A DNA stretch of 64,000 nucleotides from Deroplatys truncata (Eukaryota; Arthropoda; Insecta; Mantodea; Mantidae), in NCBI GenBank assembly GCA_030765065.1, contig CM060990.1, positions 214,807,290 to 214,871,289 on the forward strand. The letters run 5' to 3'. Below, one piece after another: positions 1 through 7,089 of this stretch. The notes beneath the pieces were generated by a model. That model saw nothing but the letters and a program-made list of their open reading frames with translations. It ran no database searches and was not told the origin of the DNA. The translations under genes were made by a program, and so were the position numbers. Numbering within the stretch: position 1 is the first letter of the stretch; every line of letters begins with the position of its first letter.

Positions 1-1195
1 CAAAGACGTCAGCTAGAAGAAGTACATCCGAAGTTAAGTAGAGATCGCTGTACTCTCCCAGGTTTCTCACATTAAACAGCTCCCATACATTTCTAGCATG
101 ATCGTAGTCAGCATCAGTAATTTCTTCTTCATTTAATCTATTGTAGAAGGAGTCCTTAGGAGGCAAGCAGCTCTCGTTCAGGGCATCCCATGACGTAACA
201 AAATCATATGGAAATACACCCTTACGGGTCATCAACTTCAATTTGTCTTCTCCAAAGTACTTTAGCGTTTCAGGATACGAGGTTAGATTTTTTACCAACT
301 TATCCAAGCTTGTACTGAGGAATCGGAAGCTATCCACAAATCGAAGCTTTATATCTCCTACATACTTGGTGAATGAGATATAGCTTTCTTCAGAGTTAGG
401 AATTACCTCCACACGTTCACTTGTACAACCCAGCTCCTTAACAATGAAATGAGAGTCATATCCGCTAAGGTTATGCATGAAGACTGGTATATATTTAGGT
501 GTTTTACAGGCTAAATTACATTCATTATGAAGACTTCCACGATATTCACCGCTGATGTGATCATGGTCGCGTACTTTATAGTTCTCTTCTGTAAAGGGTT
601 TTCTACACAAGTAGCATGTCGTAGAAGACTCGAAATCCTTTTGCTGTTGATCCGTAAGTTTCAGAGGCTTAGCAGATTTGTATATATTACCAATCATTTT
701 TGCAAGAGATGTAAGGTACAGCATAAACGTCTGAGCAGCATCAGCACCACGATACACATAGGGATGCTTAGGAAGATCAGTTTCGAGATGTTCAACACTG
801 GATGTAGGTTTCACGTAAACACAGAAGCTCATTGGTGTGTGCTCTTGATAAGGTGTTGTATAGGAAGTTTCAGGATTGGGTGTACACGTATGGCATGGAG
901 TGAGAATACTCTCAAAATCCGCATAGATGACATAAGGTACTTTCAGCATCCTCTCAACATTTTTAAACTGTACAATTGATTTCTCCTTGGTAGGCATAAC
1001 TACCCTTGCAACACCATGTTGAATACAGACGGCTGCATGTTCTTGTAGTTTTTCCTGTCCACTTCGTCCATATCGATCATCAAAATGTGTAAAGCAGCGC
1101 TTACAAGTATAAACCCGTCCATTATGGTTAGTTTTCTGGCGTCGAACGAGTTTCTCAAAATTCCTTATATTCCTTAAGTTTTCCACTGCTATCAT
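1..1195 (-). CDS. polB: Family-B DNA polymerase, left-arm copy, cut by the window edge
   Basis: This is the mirror copy of the polymerase frame at 7049-9709, covering about its first 398 residues before the window ends. It includes the N-terminal zinc-binding motif, exonuclease motif I (YADFES), the endonuclease VII-like cysteine/histidine cluster, exonuclease motif II, and the YLTSD exonuclease III motif. Polymerase motifs A-C would lie outside the window. At least two substitutions separate it from the right copy near the edge. It overlaps the zinc-finger frame (1155-2183) by 41 nt in a different phase, exactly as on the right. Whether this copy is full length cannot be seen. Confidence 0.88.
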   Translation of the reverse strand, partial: MIAVENLRNIRNFEKLVRRQKTNHNGRVYTCKRCFTHFDDRYGRSGQEKLQEHAAVCIQHGVARVVMPTKEKSIVQFKNVERMLKVPYVIYADFESILTPCHTCTPNPETSYTTPYQEHTPMSFCVYVKPTSSVEHLETDLPKHPYVYRGADAAQTFMLYLTSLAKMIGNIYKSAKPLKLTDQQQKDFESSTTCYLCRKPFTEENYKVRDHDHISGEYRGSLHNECNLACKTPKYIPVFMHNLSGYDSHFIVKELGCTSERVEVIPNSEESYISFTKYVGDIKLRFVDSFRFLSTSLDKLVKNLTSYPETLKYFGEDKLKLMTRKGVFPYDFVTSWDALNESCLPPKDSFYNRLNEEEITDADYDHARNVWELFNVRNLGEYSDLYLTSDVLLLADVF

Positions 1196-2183
1196 TCAAT
1201 AGTAGCAGGTCGCGATGTTCAGGTAGTTCAATATCAGCAACCTTTATCGGATACACTTCATGCTTCTCATCCAACCCGAAAACGTTAATAGACATATTGT
1301 TAAACTTCTCAAATTTAGGTATTTGAGAAAGTGGAGTAGGGTAGGAAACACAGCTGAAGTCGTACTTGTCTTGAAGTTGTTTGTATTTGCTCACACGTTG
1401 CGCATCCTTCCCTATGAATTTAGCTAATATAGAGTACATGAAACATTTATCGTCGGTAAAGTTCTGAATGTTTATACACGCTTCTTTAGCTCCGACAGAT
1501 GACGGTAGTGGTATGTAGCTACTTCCTCGTAACGGGTTGTACTTGTTGATACGAAGTCGAACTCCTTCCACAGCAAGCAAAGCCCAGCTGCTACCCTTAA
1601 GCTGAGACTCCTCCATTTCAGTCACCAATTTCTTGAATTTCACTTCCATCGTTGACTCCAGATCAGTTTCCAGGAAAACAGCTTGATTCCGTGTTTTAAA
1701 TGTTTTGTCACAGGTTTCTCCAATACTGTTAACAAATCGACACTCAGCCAGCAGATTAATTTTAACACTCTTATGAATGCTAAGCTCTTTATGCACAGCC
1801 AGGATTATACGTTGTTTTGCCTCTTGCAGATACATATTTAGGTCCTTAGCTGATTCGCATCGTATAAAATACGATTTCAATCGTCCTTCGAATGAAGTTT
1901 CGTATTCTTTCATATCGCAGTCCTCCATTGTTGACAGCAACTGATGTTTAGTTGGCTCCAATCTTCTTTTCTTCTGAGGGCTGCTTATTTCACATATATC
2001 TTCGTGTCGCTGTCCCTTATAACAATCTTTGAAGGTTACATTACAATGTTTACATTTGAAGAGCTTCTTGCAGCTCATCTCGTGTCTTCTCTTGTCATAA
2101 CCTCGGAGGAACTTCTTCCCACATTTTCCGCATGCATATCCAGTAGCGCTTGGAATAATATCCTTATACGCTGAGTTATTCAT
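1155..2183 (-). CDS. C2HC zinc-finger protein (N-terminal part of PolB locus), left-arm copy
   Basis: This 342-residue frame is identical in translation to the right-arm copy at 6061-7089. It has two C-x2-C-x12-H-x3-C fingers in the first 64 residues, then a basic PQKKRRLEP stretch that looks like a nuclear localisation signal. The remaining region resembles the N-terminal part of the large arthropod and cnidarian PolB proteins. It is read leftwards, away from the palindrome axis, and ends 41 nt inside the polymerase frame. See the right-arm copy for the full description. Complete identity of 342 residues between arms implies very recent duplication or ongoing gene conversion. Confidence 0.85.
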   Translation of the reverse strand: MNNSAYKDIIPSATGYACGKCGKKFLRGYDKRRHEMSCKKLFKCKHCNVTFKDCYKGQRHEDICEISSPQKKRRLEPTKHQLLSTMEDCDMKEYETSFEGRLKSYFIRCESAKDLNMYLQEAKQRIILAVHKELSIHKSVKINLLAECRFVNSIGETCDKTFKTRNQAVFLETDLESTMEVKFKKLVTEMEESQLKGSSWALLAVEGVRLRINKYNPLRGSSYIPLPSSVGAKEACINIQNFTDDKCFMYSILAKFIGKDAQRVSKYKQLQDKYDFSCVSYPTPLSQIPKFEKFNNMSINVFGLDEKHEVYPIKVADIELPEHRDLLLLNDSSGKLKEYKEF

Positions 2184-2341
2184 CTTTATTCTTGATGTAA
2201 TAACGTATTAATCACTGATCAATGAAATGTAGACCTCTTCACCTTGACACCACTTTAGAAAGCTGATTATTCTTGGAGAGAACACGATGTTAACACCTCA
2301 AGACTAATTAGCACAATGAGGTCCAATGCCCTAGATCACCA

Positions 2342-2349
2342 TATTTATA
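2342..2349 (-). promoter_or_regulatory. TATA box of left-arm PolB locus
   Basis: TATAAATA on the minus strand, mirror image of 5895-5902 and about 160 nt upstream of the zinc-finger start codon. The mirrored CRE-like TGACGTCA lies at 2469-2476. Confidence 0.5.
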
Positions 2350-2843
2350 GAGGGAGCACGAACCTTTTAGATCAATCATAAACTCGCTCCATAACCACCT
2401 GTATATAATCGCTCAACGTGTACTAACCCCCCAGCCATATAACCTCAAGTCTAGAGACAGGATGTTTATGACGTCACACCCAGAGACAGGATGTCTGGCA
2501 GCATCAAACACGTTTAAACTCGTCTCATAACTACCTGCTTATGCTGTCACACCAGCAAGAGAAGTATTCCCACACGCTCATTCAGACATATATTTCAAAT
2601 TCAAGCCCACCACCACCATCACCACCTATTGTACCAAGGTTAATTCAAGCTGTATTATCACAATACTTAAAAGTAAAAGCTTAAAAGGAAACCTAGAAGA
2701 TTTTCCCCCTTATTTACTTAATTATTTCATGTTTTTATTCCCTTTTCAATTCTTCCTTTCCATCTTCTCACACAAAAACCATTACATTTCACTACAATCA
2801 TGAGAAAAGCAATTTTTCCAGGGTTACACAGATTCTAAGCTTC

Positions 2844-3957
2844 TAAATCGAACCCGGTAATACTTTTAATAAATGTATTTTAGCTCCCCAATATCAGCAT
2901 CTACCATTTAATCTTTACTCGAACCTGATATGATCCATAAGCTTGAAGATATATGAAATCACCCTTCGGGATTCGATCTGAGTACTTTAAAGTAATATTT
3001 GTCACGATAACGATATTTAAGGACTAGATACTCTTGTTTGCGTTTACCTTGACATGTTTATCTAAATTAAATTACGAGTTATTAAATTTTTGCAAGTAAA
3101 TTTCATTGAATCGGTATTCGAACCCAGAACACCAGGAACAGGATAATTTATAATATTAGTCTGACATGTTAAACAAAGTTGTATGCAGTTACATCATCGA
3201 TCTAAGTGATATATTCTAGTGTACAGAGGAAAATTAAGAAAGTCATTAAAAGATGGGGAATCGAACCAAGCACAACTGATTGACAATTATATACAGCATT
3301 AATCACCCATCATAGAAGCTATCAATCATGCTTTGCTACACTCCTCTACCTCACTTAGTTCCCGAGATAATGAAAATTTAAAAATTAAGGATCGAACCCA
3401 GGAAGTCAGGTATCTAATTACACATTTACAAGATACTACCTAATATCATAAACGCAATAAAGTTTATTTGGCGTCTTTATCTTAATTGGTTTAGGAGTTA
3501 TTAAATTTATAAGTAAATTCCATCGAATCAGTATTCGAACCCAGAACACCAAGAACAAAATAATTTATAATATGAGTTTGGTATGCTTAAAGGTGCTGTA
3601 TGTAGTTACAGCATCAATGTAACTGATATTTTCTAGAGTATAGAGTAAAATTAAGGAAGTCATTAAAAAATCGGGATTCGAACTAGAGACAACTGATTAA
3701 ACATTATATACAGTATTAATTACACATTATAACAGCTATCAAACATGCTTTGGTCCATTCATCTAGCTTTCTTAGTTTCCGAGATAATGAAGTTTTTAAA
3801 ATTAAGGATCGAACCCAGGACACCAGGTACCAAAATATACATCCACAAGAAACTAGCTAATGACATTAATGTAATCAAGTTTATTTGGCGTCTTTATCTT
3901 AATTAGTCTCTGAGTTATTAGAAGATGAATTTGCATTCACTCCTAGGATTCGAACCC
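2844..3957 (-). repeat. Left-arm copy of the GGTTCGA (B-box-like) array
   Basis: Mirror of 4287-5400. Reverse-complement motifs of the form GGATTCGAACCC recur every 131-147 bp, within units that repeat about every 417 bp. See the right-arm entry for the motif list. Confidence 0.8.
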
Positions 3958-4087
3958 AGGCATCCCGGTCAACTTGGAACAAGGTCCTAATGACGCGGCG
4001 CATTCCAAAGAATTGATTAGTTTTTATCCCATTGTTCTATCTCTTTTCATTCAGGAGATATAAGCGATTAAACAGTAGAAATAGAAT

Positions 4088-4156
4088 GGGCGGAGCTTGC
4101 CGGCATAGATCAAAGAACTTTATCAGATGTCGGCATCTCTGTGCGCTCAAACCGGT
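4088..4156. other. Palindrome apex: 69-bp non-symmetric segment with an internal imperfect hairpin
   Basis: The two arms stop pairing at 4087/4157. Inside, TGCCGGCAT (4098-4106) can pair with ATGTCGGCA (4127-4135), nine pairs including one G-T. Within that, GATcAAAG (4108-4115) pairs with CTTTATC (4118-4124) around an AA loop. The internal axis is offset about 5 bp from the palindrome axis, and 4088-4097 and 4136-4156 stay unpaired. The result is a long arm ending in an incompletely paired tip. Similar tips occur at hairpin telomeres of poxviruses, asfarviruses and parvoviruses; that parallel is inference only. Confidence 0.75.
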
Positions 4157-4286
4157 ATTCTATTTCTACTGTTTAATCGCTTATATCTCCTGAATGAAAA
4201 GAGATAGAACAATGGGATAAAAACTAATCAATTCTTTGGAATGCGCCGCGTCATTAGGACCTTGTTCCAAGTTGACCGGGATGCCT

Positions 4287-5400
4287 GGGTTCGAATCCTA
4301 GGAGTGAATGCAAATTCATCTTCTAATAACTCAGAGACTAATTAAGATAAAGACGCCAAATAAACTTTATTACATTAATGTCATTAGCTAGTTTCTTGTG
4401 GATGTATATTTTGGTACCTGGTGTCCTGGGTTCGATCCTTAATTTTAAAAACTTCATTATCTCGGAAACTAAGAAAGCTAGATGAATGGACCAAAGCATG
4501 TTTGATAGCTGTTATAATGTGTAATTAATACTGTATATAATGTTTAATCAGTTGTCTCTAGTTCGAATCCCGATTTTTTAATGACTTCCTTAATTTTACT
4601 CTATACTCTAGAAAATATCAGTTACATTGATGCTGTAACTACATACAGCACCTTTAAGCATACCAAACTCATATTATAAATTATTTTGTTCTTGGTGTTC
4701 TGGGTTCGAATACTGATTCGATGGAATTTACTTATAAATTTAATAACTCCTAAACCAATTAAGATAAAGACGCCAAATAAACTTTATTGCGTTTATGATA
4801 TTAGGTAGTATCTTGTAAATGTGTAATTAGATACCTGACTTCCTGGGTTCGATCCTTAATTTTTAAATTTTCATTATCTCGGGAACTAAGTGAGGTAGAG
4901 GAGTGTAGCAAAGCATGATTGATAGCTTCTATGATGGGTGATTAATGCTGTATATAATTGTCAATCAGTTGTGCTTGGTTCGATTCCCCATCTTTTAATG
5001 ACTTTCTTAATTTTCCTCTGTACACTAGAATATATCACTTAGATCGATGATGTAACTGCATACAACTTTGTTTAACATGTCAGACTAATATTATAAATTA
5101 TCCTGTTCCTGGTGTTCTGGGTTCGAATACCGATTCAATGAAATTTACTTGCAAAAATTTAATAACTCGTAATTTAATTTAGATAAACATGTCAAGGTAA
5201 ACGCAAACAAGAGTATCTAGTCCTTAAATATCGTTATCGTGACAAATATTACTTTAAAGTACTCAGATCGAATCCCGAAGGGTGATTTCATATATCTTCA
5301 AGCTTATGGATCATATCAGGTTCGAGTAAAGATTAAATGGTAGATGCTGATATTGGGGAGCTAAAATACATTTATTAAAAGTATTACCGGGTTCGATTTA
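4287..5400 (+). repeat. Array of tRNA T-arm / B-box-like GGTTCGA motifs, right arm
   Basis: Motifs of the form GGTTCGANTCC occur near 4288, 4429, 4560, 4703, 4846, 4977, 5120, 5267 (degenerate), 5319 and 5390. The first eight are spaced 141, 131, 143, 143, 131, 143 and 147 bp, a three-motif higher-order unit of about 417 bp. Flanking blocks also repeat, such as GATAAAGACGCCAAATAAAC near 4347 and 4763. GGTTCGANTCC matches the Pol III B box / tRNA T-arm consensus, but no cloverleaf or A box at normal spacing was found, so these are not tRNA genes. They could bind TFIIIC, act as iterons, or be remnants of a tRNA-derived repeat. Confidence 0.82.
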
Positions 5401-5749
5401 GAAGCTTAGAATCTGTGTAACTCTGGAAAAATTGCTTTTCTCATGATTGTAGTGAAATGTAATGGTCTTTGTGTGAGAAGATGGAAAGGAAGAATTGAAA
5501 AGGGAATAAAAACATGAAATAATTAAGTAAATAAGGGGGAAAATCTTCTAGGTTTCCTTTTAAGCTTTTACTTTTAAGTATTGTGATAATACAGCTTGAA
5601 TTAACCTTGGTACAATAGGTGGTGATGGTGGTGGTGGGCTTGAATTTGAAATATATGTCTGAATGAGCGTGTGGGAATACTTCTCTTGCTGGTGTGACAG
5701 CATAAGCAGGTAGTTATGAGACGAGTTTAAACGCGTTTGATGCTGCCAG

Positions 5750-5902
5750 ACATCCTGTCTCTGGGTGTGACGTCATAAACATCCTGTCTCTAGACTTGAG
5801 GTTATATGGCTGGGGGGTTAGTACACGTTGAGCGATCATATACAGGTGGTTATGGAGCGAGTTTATGATTGATCTAAAAGGTTCGTGCTCCCTCTATAAA
5901 TA
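5750..5902 (+). promoter_or_regulatory. Likely Pol II promoter of the PolB locus: CRE site, direct repeat, TATA box
   Basis: A direct repeat CATCCTGTCTCT occurs at 5751-5762 and 5780-5791, bracketing a perfect CRE/AP-1-type TGACGTCA at 5768-5775. A TATA box TATAAATA lies at 5895-5902, about 160 nt upstream of the ATG at 6061. The whole arrangement is mirrored at 2342-2494. Its function is inferred from motif and position only. Confidence 0.5.
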
Positions 5903-6060
5903 TGGTGATCTAGGGCATTGGACTTCATTGTGCTAATTAGTCTTGAGGTGTTAACATCGTGTTCTCTCCAAGAATAATCAGCTTTCTAAAGTGGTGTCAA
6001 GGTGAAGAGGTCTACATTTCATTGATCAGTGATTAATACGTTATTACATCAAGAATAAAG

Positions 6061-7089
6061 ATGAATAACTCAGCGTATAAGGATATTATTCCAAGCGCTA
6101 CTGGATATGCATGCGGAAAATGTGGGAAGAAGTTCCTCCGAGGTTATGACAAGAGAAGACACGAGATGAGCTGCAAGAAGCTCTTCAAATGTAAACATTG
6201 TAATGTAACCTTCAAAGATTGTTATAAGGGACAGCGACACGAAGATATATGTGAAATAAGCAGCCCTCAGAAGAAAAGAAGATTGGAGCCAACTAAACAT
6301 CAGTTGCTGTCAACAATGGAGGACTGCGATATGAAAGAATACGAAACTTCATTCGAAGGACGATTGAAATCGTATTTTATACGATGCGAATCAGCTAAGG
6401 ACCTAAATATGTATCTGCAAGAGGCAAAACAACGTATAATCCTGGCTGTGCATAAAGAGCTTAGCATTCATAAGAGTGTTAAAATTAATCTGCTGGCTGA
6501 GTGTCGATTTGTTAACAGTATTGGAGAAACCTGTGACAAAACATTTAAAACACGGAATCAAGCTGTTTTCCTGGAAACTGATCTGGAGTCAACGATGGAA
6601 GTGAAATTCAAGAAATTGGTGACTGAAATGGAGGAGTCTCAGCTTAAGGGTAGCAGCTGGGCTTTGCTTGCTGTGGAAGGAGTTCGACTTCGTATCAACA
6701 AGTACAACCCGTTACGAGGAAGTAGCTACATACCACTACCGTCATCTGTCGGAGCTAAAGAAGCGTGTATAAACATTCAGAACTTTACCGACGATAAATG
6801 TTTCATGTACTCTATATTAGCTAAATTCATAGGGAAGGATGCGCAACGTGTGAGCAAATACAAACAACTTCAAGACAAGTACGACTTCAGCTGTGTTTCC
6901 TACCCTACTCCACTTTCTCAAATACCTAAATTTGAGAAGTTTAACAATATGTCTATTAACGTTTTCGGGTTGGATGAGAAGCATGAAGTGTATCCGATAA
7001 AGGTTGCTGATATTGAACTACCTGAACATCGCGACCTGCTACTATTGAATGATAGCAGTGGAAAACTTAAGGAATATAAGGAATTTTGA
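6061..7089 (+). CDS. C2HC zinc-finger protein forming the N-terminal part of the PolB locus
   Basis: This 342-residue frame has two C-x2-C-x12-H-x3-C zinc fingers (C18, C21, H34, C38 and C44, C47, H60, C64). A basic stretch at about residues 69-77 (PQKKRRLEP) is a plausible nuclear localisation signal. The downstream region contains NPLRGSSYIPLP and an NNMSINVFG block, which resemble the N-terminal segment of large metazoan PolB proteins of the Polinton/adintovirus type, where finger and polymerase regions lie in one chain. Here the frame stops 41 nt after the polymerase frame opens, in a different phase. The break is a +1 change near 7084-7089, shared with the left arm. This could be a fixed mutation, a programmed frameshift, or two separate proteins. 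A TATA box lies about 160 nt upstream, and the ATG is the first in frame. Confidence 0.87.
   Translation: MNNSAYKDIIPSATGYACGKCGKKFLRGYDKRRHEMSCKKLFKCKHCNVTFKDCYKGQRHEDICEISSPQKKRRLEPTKHQLLSTMEDCDMKEYETSFEGRLKSYFIRCESAKDLNMYLQEAKQRIILAVHKELSIHKSVKINLLAECRFVNSIGETCDKTFKTRNQAVFLETDLESTMEVKFKKLVTEMEESQLKGSSWALLAVEGVRLRINKYNPLRGSSYIPLPSSVGAKEACINIQNFTDDKCFMYSILAKFIGKDAQRVSKYKQLQDKYDFSCVSYPTPLSQIPKFEKFNNMSINVFGLDEKHEVYPIKVADIELPEHRDLLLLNDSSGKLKEYKEF

Noticed and set aside
527..979. 150-residue plus-strand frame (and its mirror at 7265-7717)
   Set aside because: It is the antisense shadow of the PolB coding frame; identical in both arms only because the DNA is.
4088..4156. Sequencing-adapter fold-back as the cause of the first palindrome
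   Set aside because: The central 69 bp does not look like a hairpin adapter and the arms differ at about eight bases; a library artefact remains possible but is not favoured.
4287..5400. tRNA genes at the GGTTCGANTCC motifs
   Set aside because: No acceptor stem, anticodon arm or A box at the right distance; only the T-arm/B-box core is present.
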